DNA from: Tolypeutes matacus
Taxonomy: Eukaryota; Chordata; Mammalia; Cingulata; Chlamyphoridae
Assembly: GCA_026826555.1 (NCBI GenBank)
Contig: JAKSZT010054324.1
Span: 1,839,143 to 1,903,142 of the forward strand
Reading direction: 5' to 3'
Length of the DNA: 64,000 nucleotides
Part shown: positions 11,891 to 22,606 of the stretch, piece after piece
Numbering within the stretch: the first letter of the stretch is position 1
Layout: each line of letters starts with the position of its first letter
Notes under the pieces: generated by a model
Databases searched by the model: none
The model's input: the letters and a program-made list of their open reading frames with translations, nothing else
Told to the model about the DNA's origin: nothing
Made by a program: the position numbers and the translations under genes

Positions 11891-12117
11891 GTTTTTTTTT
11901 TTTTTAAGATTTATTTATTTATCCCCTCCCCTTGCTGCTTGTGCTCGCTGTGTCCATTTTGCTTTGTGCTGTTCTGTCTGCTTGTCTCCCTTTGTTGGCG
12001 CCAGCTCCACTGCGCCACGCGGGCCAGCTTGCCTTCACTAGGAGGCCCTGAGAATTGAACCCCAGGCCTCCCATATGGTAAACAGGAGCCCAACCAATTG
12101 AGCCACAGCTGCTTTCC
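11891..12117 (-). mobile_element. DAS-type tRNA-derived SINE
   Basis: A complete SINE on the minus strand with a perfect 12-bp target duplication, CCTACTGCCTTT (11879-11890 and 12118-12129). Read in sense, it has a tRNA-like head with an intact B-box region around 12050-12062 (sense 'ggggttcaattctc'). A GC-rich body ('gtggcgcagtggagct') follows, then a 'ggataaataaataaatctt' A-rich tail. The overall form is that of armadillo DAS SINEs. In living copies transcription would be by RNA polymerase III from the internal promoter. Confidence 0.88.
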
Positions 12118-12165
12118 CCTACTGCCTTTTTGTCTCCATGGTTTTGATGAGAAATCGGCACTTAA

Positions 12166-12394
12166 ACTTTTTTTTTTTTTTTTTTTTTTTTTTGAGGTAC
12201 TGAGGGTGGGTATTGAACCCTGGACCTTGTACGTGGGAAGCCGGTGCTCAACCACAGAGGCACATCGGCTCCCCTTAGTAGGTTTTTTCATTTGTTTGCT
12301 TGTTGTTTTTTGTTTTTAGGAGGCACCAGGAACCGAACCCCGAACCTCCCATGTGTAAGCAGGCACACACTACTTGAGCCACATCTGCTCCCCT
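12166..12394 (-). mobile_element. Dimeric tRNA-Ala-like SINE
   Basis: One insertion is bounded by an 8-bp target duplication, GCACTTAA (12158-12165 and 12395-12402). It contains two tRNA-Ala-like monomers head to tail on the minus strand. The 5' monomer (about 12343-12394 and on to 12322) has sense 'ggagcagatgtggctc' and ends 'ggtgcctcc'. The 3' monomer (about 12190-12274) has sense 'gggttcaatacccacc' and ends 'cagtacctc'. An A-rich linker separates them, and a poly(A) tail (T-run 12168-12193) ends the copy. Both B boxes are recognisable. Confidence 0.8.
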
Positions 12395-13889
12395 GCACTT
12401 AATCTTAATGAGGCTCCCCTATATGTGACACTTTGCTTCTCTCTTTGGCTTTCAGAATTCTGTCTTTATATTTGGCATTTCACAGTTTAATTATAACATG
12501 GCGCAGCATGGGTCTATCCTGTTTAGAATTCAATGAGTGTCTTGGATGTGTGTATTCATGTCTTTTGTTATTTTATGAATAGTCTCTCTGACTCTTTCTA
12601 TTTTTCTTCTTCTGGGCCTCCCACAATGTGTATATTGGTATGCCTGATGGTATCCTAAGGTTCCTCAAGCTTGGTTCTCTTTTCTTTCTTTTTTTTTTTT
12701 TTCCCTTCTAAACCTCAGTTTTGAGATTTCAGTGGTCATATCTTCAAGTTCACTGATTCTTCTGCCAGCTCCAATCTGCTGTTGAACACCTCAAGGGAAC
12801 TTTGAATTTTAGTCACTGGGATCTTTAGCTCTTTTTGGTTCCTTTTCATAATTTCCATCTCTATATTGATAATCTCTTTATGTTCAACTGTTGTTTTCTA
12901 GATTTTCTTTAGTTCTTTGTCCCTATTTTCTTTTAGCTCTTTGGGCAGAAATTGGGACTATTTTAAAAAAGTCTTTATCTGGTATGTCCCAGGTCTGGTT
13001 CCTCTCATCAAAGGTTTCTAATGCTTTAATTTTCTCCTTTGCCTGGGCCATCACTTTCTGTTTCTTTGAAAGTTTTGTTATCTTTTGTTAAATCCTGGAT
13101 GTTTTGATGTTTTAAGGTGTTATTGCTGGAATTTAGGCTCTAATTTTCTGTTCTTTAAGCTTATATTCAGCTGGTGTTATGACAGAGCTTTCCTTGAATG
13201 CCAGAATCTAACCATTGGGTGAAAAAGGGTAAGATAAAAGAAAATATCTTTCCCAGTCTTTGTAGATTGACCTTGGAGAGTGCTCTAATTTAGGGTTTAT
13301 ATATATATTGGGTTTAGACAATACCCAAGGCCAAAGCATAGGAAATTTCCCTGGTCATTTCTATACATGCATCTTTTCTTGGACATGCATGTATGGCTCT
13401 AGCTATTCTCCTGTTTACATGGATACAAAAATCCCTTCTTCTCTAGAAAATCGTTTCCTCAGGGTTCTAGGCACTGCACTATATGTCCTGCAACCATTAG
13501 TCGCTTGCCCCAGGCATCTACATCTTGACTAATCTCTCCCTGTGTTCTGTAGAAGAGTTCTGTGAGCTATTGTCTAACATGCCAGATAAGTTTCTGGGAT
13601 GGCGAGGCTGTGGTAAGTGTCCTGGTTCAGTCCATGTATGTGCCAAACATACATGCAACCAGTATGTGCATGAGGGTTTCTCTGCTCCTCCAGAACTGGG
13701 ACCAGAGACCCTGAGTGGGAGCATGAACTACCTCTGCAGTTAGCCAGTGAGAGCATGATGGAAGGGCCAGCTAGGATGCCACAAGATCCTACTGCTTTTA
13801 AGTAGTCTTTTTCTTGATTTGGCATTTGCACTGTTTCTGCAGAATTTTAGCTGTTTTCAGGAGCTTTGAGAAAAATGTGTTTGCCAATT

Positions 13890-14515
13890 TTTAAAAATAA
13901 TATACTTTTTAAAAAAAAGATACTTAGATTACGTAAATGTTACATAAAAAATATGGAGTATTCCCATATTCTCCGCTCCTTACCCCTTGCACATTTTCCC
14001 ACATTAACAACATCCTTCATTAATGTGGTACATTTGTTACAATTGATGAACACATTTTGGAGCATTGCCGTTAAGTGTGGATTATAGGTTACATTGTAGT
14101 TTATACTCCCTCCCGCACAATTTTTTTAAAGTTATGACAAGATTTATAATGGCCTGTATCTGTCATTGCAATGTCATTCAGGACAATTCCCAAGTCCCGA
14201 AAATGCCCCTATATTTCACCTATTTTTCCCTCTTCCTTTTCTCAGAAACTCCAGTGGCCACTGTATCTACATCAATGATAACAGTTCTTCCATTGCTAGA
14301 ATCACAATAAGTCTATAGTACAATAACATTAAGTCTACTCTAGTTCATCATTCATTCCCCATACCTGAGGATTCTGGGATGGTAATGCCCACTCCGTCTC
14401 TAATTGAGAGGGGTATCTGCTGATTCTTGCTGGTTGTTCAAAGCCTCTTTGGGGGCACAGAGCCCTGAAGCTTCTTACTCCACCCTCTTGATCAAGGTGG
14501 GACCCACAATTATTT
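13890..14515 (-). mobile_element. Family X copy 1 (5'-truncated)
   Basis: The antisense copy begins at the family's shared 3' end (left side: an A/T-rich run, then 'agatacttagattacgtaaa', 'cccacattaacaacat', 'tacaattgatgaacac'). It extends about 620 bp upstream in element terms, to 'ttgatcaaggtgggacc'. It aligns along its length with the copies at 14780, 34216 and 50985. There is no coding capacity. Confidence 0.8.
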
Positions 14516-14640
14516 TTTTTTAACATAACTTTTCAGGTTAGAGTGTCCTTATTGCTTTCCCTTGACCAGTTTTTGTTATATCTTTGTGCTTGAATTGTAG
14601 GAAATTAGCATAAGCCTGCATAAATATCATGTTGGTTTAT

Positions 14641-16200
14641 TATTATTATTTTTTAATTAATTTATTTTTTATTGTGGGTAAAAATCAAAATTTTCACAAT
14701 ACATACCAATATTTATAAAATGATATATAAATATATATGCATATATGTGCATTTGCTTATAAAAATGTTATTTATATATATATATAAATATATTTTAAGA
14801 GGTGCTTAGATTACCTAAAACATTACACAGAACCCACCGGGATTCCCATGTTGTCCACCTCCCACACCTCTCACCACATCCCACACAAACATCTCCCATA
14901 AGTATGGCCCACCACCCTCAATGGACTTACACATCCTGGAGCCTTGCCACCAACCATAGACCACAGTTCACATCGTAGACCACATTCTCTCCCACCCAGT
15001 TCTGAGTGGTGTGTGCTGATTTAAAATGGCTTACATCTGTTGCCACAACGGTACTCAGGACAACCTCCAAATCCTAAAGAAGCCCCTGTATTTCAACTGC
15101 TCGTCCCCTCCCTGCCCCGAAAGTGTCAAGTGGCCACTGGCTCCACCTCATTGTTATAATTTCTTCCATTCCTAGAATCACCATATGTGTACAACAGAAT
15201 ACCATCAAGTCCACTCTAGTCCATAGTTCTTCCCCCAATCCTGAGGGGACTGGGATGGTGATGTCCACTCCACCTCCAAGTGAAAGAGGGCTTATATCCC
15301 ATGAATATGGTGGGTGGGATGATCCTGCCTGCAGATGCAGGCCCTCTCCATTCCCTGGGCTGGCCGTTGCCCATCATTGTCTCCTCGCCAGGTGATTTGG
15401 ATGAGTCCATTGAGCTGTAGGGTAGGAGTTGCAGCTCCACCGAGATTCCACACACACCTGGCACATAGGTAGGCGGGAGGCTCCAGTCTCTGGAAGTATA
15501 CCTAAAAACTCCAGCATCACATATAGGTTTGAATAGAAGGGACTGATGAACCATTTGCAGGGAGGACTTATTTGAGTCCAATTCTGTCACTCTCAGGAGC
15601 ACAGATTCCAAAATAGAGCCCACTGATAAGGCATCAGTCTCTGGGGCTATCCCCCCTTATATAGGACCTGGGTGTCTCCAGAGCTCTCAGGAGCCCCTCT
15701 GTGTGGGGTGATAGGCACTTTGACATTCTATGAGCTCCTACTGAGGTGTGCGTAAGAGTTGCCTCTGGGATGACCTCCCGACTCTCTTTGAAGTCTCTTA
15801 GCCACTTGAACTCATTTGTCCTTACCTTTCCCCCCTTTTATTCAAGATCTTTTTCCAGTTGTGTTGCCAGTTGGCACTTGGTATTAATCCCTTGTTGCTA
15901 GGGAGGCTCATCCCCAGGAGTCATGTCCCACATTGGGGGGAAGGTAATGCAATCATATGCTGAGTTTGGCTTAGAGAGAGGCCACATTTGAGCAACAGGG
16001 AGGATCTCAGGTGGCAACCCTTAGGCACCCCACAACTGCAGGCTAAGTCTCAGTTACAAGAGCAAAGACTCACAAGGGTAGTCATCAATAAAAAGAACAC
16101 ATCAGTGGGTCATCCTCTTTTGACAGACACTGTCCCTGCCCTCAGAGGCCTATTGCTGCTCTCTTGGAGACTGTGGCAGAGCTCTCCAGGCTAGGAATTC
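14641..16200 (-). mobile_element. Family X copy 2 (longest antisense copy)
   Basis: This antisense copy is about 1.55 kb long. From the left it has the tail unit also found at 5940-6115 ('attgtgggtaaaaatcaaa', AT-rich tract), the common terminus ('gcttagattacctaaaac'), the L1-3'UTR-like zone, and the GC-richer body that holds an open minus frame of 135 codons (15216-15623). The distal block, sense 'gggacatgactcctgggga', is near 15920. It matches the + strand copy at 52528-54190 for over 1 kb. No reverse transcriptase, gag or envelope signature is visible. Confidence 0.8.
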
Positions 16201-17464
16201 AGATTCCCTCATTTATTGTGTGATTGTCCACCCATCGTGACCATGCCCCATCTTTTGAACAATTTTGTATATCTTTCATGTATATTTTTAATGTTTACTC
16301 ATCTAGAAGTAGTTCCTACTTTAATCATAATGTCTGGAGAGTCATTTTTTGGAAAAGCATTAATGATAAATAAAAGATATTACATAAAATCTCCTTACAT
16401 AATTTTTAAAACATTTTGTGGCCACCTTTGAACCATAAGCATGGTTTATTGAGATCCATCTTATTGCTAAGCTATCAAGTAGAATTGGGTAAAAATAAGC
16501 CAATTTACTCAAATTTTGTGATAATTAGCTGTTTTTCCCAGTAATTTACAGTAATTATTAGCAATAAAAATATGTTTAGTTACTATAATCATATATTTTG
16601 TACACTTTCTTCTAGTTAGATTGGCCATCTCTCTGATGACTTTTTAATCTGTTGCTTGTGGTAACCGTCAGTAGATTATGATTCCACACCAACTGCTCTT
16701 TAACAAATTTAAAAGACTCATTTTAATGTATCTGTAAATTACAGAGTTCACAATAAAACTGATGAAGTTTGATGTTGGTCTCAAAAAACTGAAAGGTGTA
16801 TTTTTCCACTTTCAGAATACTTTAGATATACAGAATATTGTACTCACACAGCTGATGAGATGGGAGCAATTCATTAATGTTTTAGATTATTCATTTTTAC
16901 AGAACATAGACTTGTTACCAGGTATTTCTCAGTTGTAGAACCCAATGTTAAGATTCAAAGTTATAATTTGGCCTTTTTTTTTTTTTTTTTATAATAGTGT
17001 TGGCATGCTAAAAAAGAGAAGCTAATTATCATTATAGTTTTAAATTGGAAGTTTTGGATATTTACATGACCTGGGGGGTAAATTGGATTGAAAAGATTAA
17101 TAATAGAGTGAATAATCTAAAGAATTGAATCTAAATAATACTCTTAGAAGGTACAGCACTACCTTTTTTACCTTTTGTTACAGTAGTGAAATTCAAAGCA
17201 TAAAATTCAAGCACATAACAATGTAAATTACTTTTAATTTATCAAAAGCTTTTGGGTTAAATTAGGTTCTTGTTTTCTTCTTACTAGATGCAATGGGAAA
17301 GCAGGATTCACTTCATAGGAATTTGATTTATAATTGTCTTAGCTCAATTCTCCAGCAGAGTGAGGCATGCCTATATATTCATTTTTAAAGATATAATTAA
17401 AAATTAAATTGTTCTATGTGTAATGCTCTATACAAGCATATTGTCAGTGGCCATTTTATTGCAA
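16201..17464. other. Unique AT-rich sequence
   Basis: Nothing recognisable apart from a T-run at 16974-16990. There are no open frames of note. Confidence 0.6.
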
Positions 17465-17700
17465 GGCTGTGGTAGAGCAGGAAGATTACTGGACTCAGAA
17501 GACCTTTGTTCAAATTTCGGTTCTGATTCTTTGCTGGTTTTGTCAGTTTGCAAACGGAACTTAACCTCTTTGAGTTTTTATGAGATATAATGATTCTTAT
17601 ACCTATATCATTGAAATGTGCTATATGAAAACTAAATGAGGAAGTCTGTGAAAAGATTTTAAAATTATTATAAAGTGCAACTTTATTATCATTGTCATAA
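17465..17700 (+). repeat. MIR SINE
   Basis: This is a long sense MIR. It has 'ggtagagcaggaagatta' (tRNA-like head), 'actggactcagaagacc', 'ttcaaatttcggttctgat' (B-box area), 'acttaacctctttgag', and the right part up to 'aagtgcaactttattatc'. It is one of the better preserved MIRs here. Confidence 0.75.
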
Positions 17701-17704
17701 ATAC

Positions 17705-17900
17705 TATGCATTTTTATTGTATTTTTTATATGCTAAGTGCTATGCTATGTGCATTATCTCACTTAAATCTCAAAACAGCCGTATTAACCACTAGGCTGTT
17801 GTTAGCAGCTCCTGATGATAAATAAGAAAACTCTGGCATTCCTCATAAAGTAGTGGAGTCAGGCTGCAAACATCATCCTTCTAAAATGCATTACTTTACC
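17705..17900 (-). repeat. MIR/L2-like fragment
   Basis: The antisense order is typical: 'gctatgtgcattatctcac' then 'aatctcaaaacagcc', a decayed middle, and 'gtggagtcaggctgcaaa'. It lies tail to tail with the MIR just upstream. Confidence 0.6.
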
Positions 17901-19290
17901 CAGTATGCTTTATTACATGATTTAAATTTTATCTTGGTGCTTGTTCTAAGCCATAATATAAATTAGATGTTGACCACACTAACTATGAAATAACTTCATG
18001 GCAACTTTTTGATCATTTTAGAAGTACTTTTCTGATGTGCAGCTATCCAGAACAGCAGCATTTCTCTACTGTTTTTTTTTTGTGTGTGAGGGGTTGCAGT
18101 GGGGTTATTTTACTTTTATTTTGTACCTCAGTTGTAAATTTTCAAGTTTGGAAATGATGGGAAAGTTATTAAATTTCAGTGTATCCATATCAATCTGTGC
18201 TTCTAAATATGAGACCCTATCTACCCTACTGTACCATTTAAATGCCTCTGTGGATCACTTAAAAGAATAAATGGAAATCCCTTATATCTTTTTTTATTTC
18301 TCTTTCTTTTATATTTTGAACAGATATCAAAACATTCTATGAGATGTAAAATTGGAGAAAAAGGAAATTCAGAATTACCCAGTTTACTGATAATTCAAAT
18401 AGAATTGTTAGAAATAGGAAGACTTGATTTCTTAATTTTCTTAGATTTTGGTTAACAATAGTTTGAGAATAGTCCATACATGTGCTTCTTCCTGAGGCTG
18501 GGTAATAGAAATGGTTTTAGAAATAGCCCAATTAATTTATTTCACACCTGAAAGGGGACTGAGTTCTGAAAAGCCATGTAATTCAAGCTCCTGTGTTATA
18601 GGTGAAAAAATGGGATCTGAGAAGTGAGCTGATACATCCAAAATCATATGAGAACTTTTGGTAGAATTTGGCTTCATACATCCAGAGGAGGGAACAAAAA
18701 TGATTGACCTGGAAGGTTTGGTTGTAGGTTCATAAAAATGAACATGCATCCTGTTTGTCTTTTAAGAAGGCCCCAGAAACCTGATGGTTGTTTGGCATTT
18801 TTCTTCCACATTAACTAGTGGCCCTTTGTTGGCATATTTTCATCAAAATCAGCTGCTTTTGAGATGTGACGTATGTATAGCCCTCTTAGCATGCATTTTT
18901 GTGGATATATTTTAATTCTGTGGTGTTTGGAAATGCTGCAAATCATCATTTACTTTGGGGCCATTAAGCAGAAAGATGAAGACTGAGAAGCCTCAAGTTT
19001 GCATCCCCAATACACCTTTTACCAAGCACCATTTACAAAATAGGTATACTCTGCTATACCTGCTTCTGTTGTTCAGATTAAAAGGAGAGAGTATATATAG
19101 CACTTTGCAAAGTGTAAATTGATTTTTTTCCAAATTTTTATAAAAGCCATGTGATAGTGGTAGGTCATTTCACTTCTTTGAGCATTAATTTCCTCTTCCC
19201 TATCTCATGAGGCTATTTTAAGTATAAGTGAAATAATGTGTTTAATGTATGTAATGTACAAACAAAAGTGCTAGACATAAAATACACATT
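17901..19290. other. Unique AT-rich sequence with MIR scraps
   Basis: No gene was recognised. Weak MIR-like pieces lie at about 18535-18665 (antisense; 'ataggtgaaaaaatgggat') and 19165-19285 (sense; 'ttaatttcctcttccctat' and 'aaagtgctagacata'). Confidence 0.5.
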
Positions 19291-19780
19291 TGTGGTAGAG
19301 TGAATGCAGAAATTGCCCCATTTTCTCATTTCATTGCATACATACCCCTCGCAATGTGACTTTGTAGCTCTTGCCATCAGGAGGTGGAATCTATTCTCTA
19401 TCCCTTGTGATTTGCTTTGTTTCTATTTCCCATCCACTGTGACTTGCTTTGTTTGCTGGAGTACTGTTGTAAGGGATGCCACTTTGTCCTAAGCCCTGAA
19501 AGGTCTAATATGCTTCTGTTCTTTCTTGGATTCTGGACACAAAATATAACTTGAAACTCCCCTAAAGAAGAATAAGAGGTTGCATAGAGTAAAGCTTAGT
19601 AAAAGACCAGCCAGCCCCTAGCCTGCCTACCAGACGTATGTGTGAGCCCAGATGAGATCACATAAGCTGTGCCCAGCCGATGCTGTAGAGTCCATTTCAA
19701 ATCATGAAAAAAATGTTTTATTAAACCACTCTATTTATATTTTAGGTGGTTTGTGACAACAATAGCTAACTGACAACACA
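19291..19780 (+). mobile_element. MLT1-like LTR, decayed
   Basis: The 490 bp look like a MaLR-class LTR. It starts near 'tgtggtagagtgaatgc', has a middle with repeated 'gtgacttgctttgtt' phrases, then 'cagatgagatcacataag', an AT-rich polyadenylation zone near 19720, and an end 'gacaacaatagctaactgac' typical of the class. No target duplication was read. It is noncoding. Confidence 0.6.
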
Positions 19781-22199
19781 TGCAAAAATGTTGCAGGTAT
19801 TTTTACTGTTAGAATTTCCATATATGTAATAAACCTAATAGTAAATATATTTTGGAATATTTATGTTGGCTGGCATGTAAGGTAATTTTTTAACTTATCA
19901 ATAATCTCATTCCCATCTACCACCACTCCCAAAGGAAGGGGGAGAAGGAACTACAGGAAAATTTTATGTAAGACTATTTAAAACATAAATTCATGTATTT
20001 TATGGTAATCTGAAATTAAATCAAACACCTAAATTGGGAGTTGGTCCCCTCCCAGAGAGACCTGTATATCTGAGATTGTCTGATGCTTTAGTCGTCATCT
20101 TGAATTATAATGCTTGGAAACAGAATTGCCCTCCCCTCTACTCATTCCCTGCCCCCTTTAGAGTGGGAATTTAGTGTGCTTTTTAGTCCTACTTGGCAGC
20201 CCCATAAAGATGTTAACCAAAACTCTTAGGATGAATTTGAGAGCATATTAAGTGACACTTCCTGAGAGTCCTTATAAAAATATATATATTGTTTTCAGTT
20301 TTCAAAGCGTAGATTGTCGTCTCCTTTATTATGAACATATAGCCAATTGCAAATGCAGTTGGGTACTTTTTCTGCTTAAGGAAATCTTTCAGGTGCTTCA
20401 GGAAAAAAAGGGATATGGTGCATTCATGCCTTCCCTGTTAGAATGTGGCATTTAAGCAGTATTTTTCGTATCAGAGCATAAACAATGATATTTTCTTATT
20501 AAGGTGTATACCTGTCCAATTACTCTCCTTATCCTTGTTATTCAAGTTGTGATGCTTTGGATAAGAGCATGTTCTTTCACTGAAATCTTCTAATTAAATT
20601 AACCTTATTTTCAAGAAGCTGTAAAGATGAAAAGCACTCCGGATGTTAAATATCATTTAAATATTATATCAAGTGCTTCTCAAGTTCTACATTGGTAGGT
20701 AGCAGAAGAAAATGAAAAACAGTTAGGTGGAAGTGAGTGTGAGGAGAAGACTGAGGGGCAACTTAATGGCAGTCTTCAAATTTGGGGAGAACTGCTTTGT
20801 GTAGGATCTCAAAATCCAGTCTCTGTTGTCATCAGGAGTTTACAGAGAGCAGAATATGTGGGAATGTCCTTAAATAGCAACGAAAGGTTTCATGAAAAAT
20901 AGTTTATTCATTCAACACTAATTAAGCAAATGTTTACTGCATGTCTTCTGTGAGTTAGGCCCAGTTCAATTGCTGGGGATAGAGAAGTGAACAAACCAGA
21001 CAAAAATTCCTGAACTCATCAGGGTAATTATCCCTCCTAGCTCAGAGAAAGCTTTGTCAACGCAAAAGTATAAAGCCCTAACCCCAGATCAACTTCTGGA
21101 ACCAAGAGCTCACCATTACTCATGGAACTACAAAATGAAGAGGTAGGTAATATGGATGCAACAGAGTGATTCTACGTCAATGTCATTGGCAGCATCGGGT
21201 CTGGTCATCCGGCTCCAGGATTTCAACCCACTGGGCTCCTCAGTTCTCTATGGGAAAGGACGATCAGAGACATAAAAAGACATAGTTCCTCTATTCTATA
21301 ATGAAGGTGCCCTGATTAACCTTTTCATTTAATGTGTTATTTCTTTGAGTACATAATTTTTTAGCTTACTCATACAAGAACTCTAGTCCCAGGACTGTGT
21401 CAATTTTATCTTGATGATTGTTTTCCTTATTTTTTTCCCATTGGAAATGGAAAATATTCTGTTTTTGTCATTCTGGTTCCTATTTTATCATTTGTAAGTT
21501 CATATCCTTATTCCATTTATTTTCCTTTCACTAATATGGGCATATTTCACATCCTGAGCCTATTGCTTGTCATTTACTCATTTCATTTTGCATTTTCTTT
21601 TGCCCAGATACAGGTTTTGCTTATACTCCTTTCACGTATTTGTTAATTTACATTTCTTATGTGGGTGCCACTTTTTATTAACTGAAATGGGAATAACTCT
21701 GGTTTTATATCTCAGTGTGCTGGGTAGGCCTGCTAATTTTGGTGGATTCTTCTTTCCTCTTTAATCCAGCTCCTTGAAGGAATAATGGAAAAATGTAAAA
21801 TCTGTCATTTTCTTTGTTTGAAAATATAAAATGCTATAGATTTTTTTTCTGACAGCACTTACTCATAGTCATAAAGAATGATTAGCAGACTGAATCAGTT
21901 AATATAAAAAATCAAAAAGAAAAAAAAGTCATGGATTTATTTCCTTGTTACTTTGCTCGGCTAACAGGTGGAATGGTTTAACCACAGGAGATTAACATAT
22001 TGACCCATATTTGATTCATATGCTGGTTTTGCCATATATAAAGTCATGGTTAGCATTTCTCCTTGTTAAGAGAGCTACAGAACTGCTGAGTTTATTGTCT
22101 GTGTTCCTGTGTATGCCAGTGTTCACATCTGTATTATTATTTTTTTAGCCTCTCTTTCAAGTTTAAAATTTCTTCTAATTCTAACTCTAACTGCATTCT
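19781..22199. other. Unique AT-rich sequence
   Basis: No gene was recognised. The block 20905-21010 is an L2 fragment, listed separately. The rest shows no repeat that I can name. Confidence 0.55.
20905..21010 (-). repeat. L2 LINE 3' end
   Basis: The antisense L2 terminus reads clearly: 'attcattcaacactaatta', 'aatgtttactgcatgtctt', 'tgctggggatagagaagtg' and 'aacaaaccagacaaaaatt'. The order and spacing fit the L2 3' end. Confidence 0.75.
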
Positions 22200-22606
22200 T
22201 TAAAAAAAAAAAGATTTATTTGTTTATTTACTTTTTTATCCATTTTTAACCCCCACCCCCCTGTTTCTGCTGTTTTTGTGTCCATTTGTTGGGCAATTCT
22301 CTTCCTGCCCTCTCTTCTCATCCTTTTCCTCCTGTCTTCACTGGGATTCAATCCTGGGAACCTCTGATGTGGGAGAGAGGCGTTCTGCCACCTGTGCCAC
22401 CTTAGTTCCTGATTTTTCAGTGTGTCTCGTCTTGGCTCTTCCTGTGTCACTCTCCTGTTTCATCATCGTCTTGCTGTGTGCGGTGCACCCGTGCGCGGGC
22501 CCCTTCTATATTTTTAAAATTTTACCGGGAGGTCCGAGGGATGGAACCCAGGCCCCTCCATATGGGAGATGGACGCCCAACCATTTGAGCCACATCTGTC
22601 CCCTTC
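22200..22606 (-). mobile_element. Long DAS-type SINE (about 400 bp)
   Basis: On the minus strand there is a tRNA-like head (sense 'ggggacagatgtggctc' to 'tgggttccatccctcgga'), a GC-rich middle ('gggcccgcgcacgggtgc'), a second weaker tRNA-like stretch near 22340-22410 (sense 'ggtggcacaggtggcagaac'), and the same 'aaacaaataaatctt' tail as the SINE at 11891. A possible short duplication (CATTCT) flanks it but is not decisive. It is longer than the other copies because of the extra middle unit. Confidence 0.78.

Larger units (their letters stand above)
11700..13885 (-). mobile_element. L1 5' UTR / ORF1-proximal segment, antisense
   Basis: Read on the minus strand, this is an L1 5' region (possibly HAL1-like, ORF1 only). 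The antisense landmarks run in order: 'ttgtcatcctactgcc', 'gatgagaaatcggc', 'cctcccacaatgtg', 'ttcaagttcactgattctt', 'agttctttgtccc', then a GC-richer block (13300-13830) homologous in reverse to the L1 5' region at 58975-59930. Frames of 60-85 codons at 13518-13831 are remnants of that UTR and not genes. Two SINEs interrupt it. Confidence 0.72.

Noticed and set aside
11911..12291. A 126-codon minus frame as a gene
   Set aside because: It runs through two SINEs and their lysine-coding poly(A) tail.
15216..15623. A host protein-coding exon (135-codon frame)
   Set aside because: The same DNA recurs in copies at 51 kb and 53 kb, so it is part of repeat family X.
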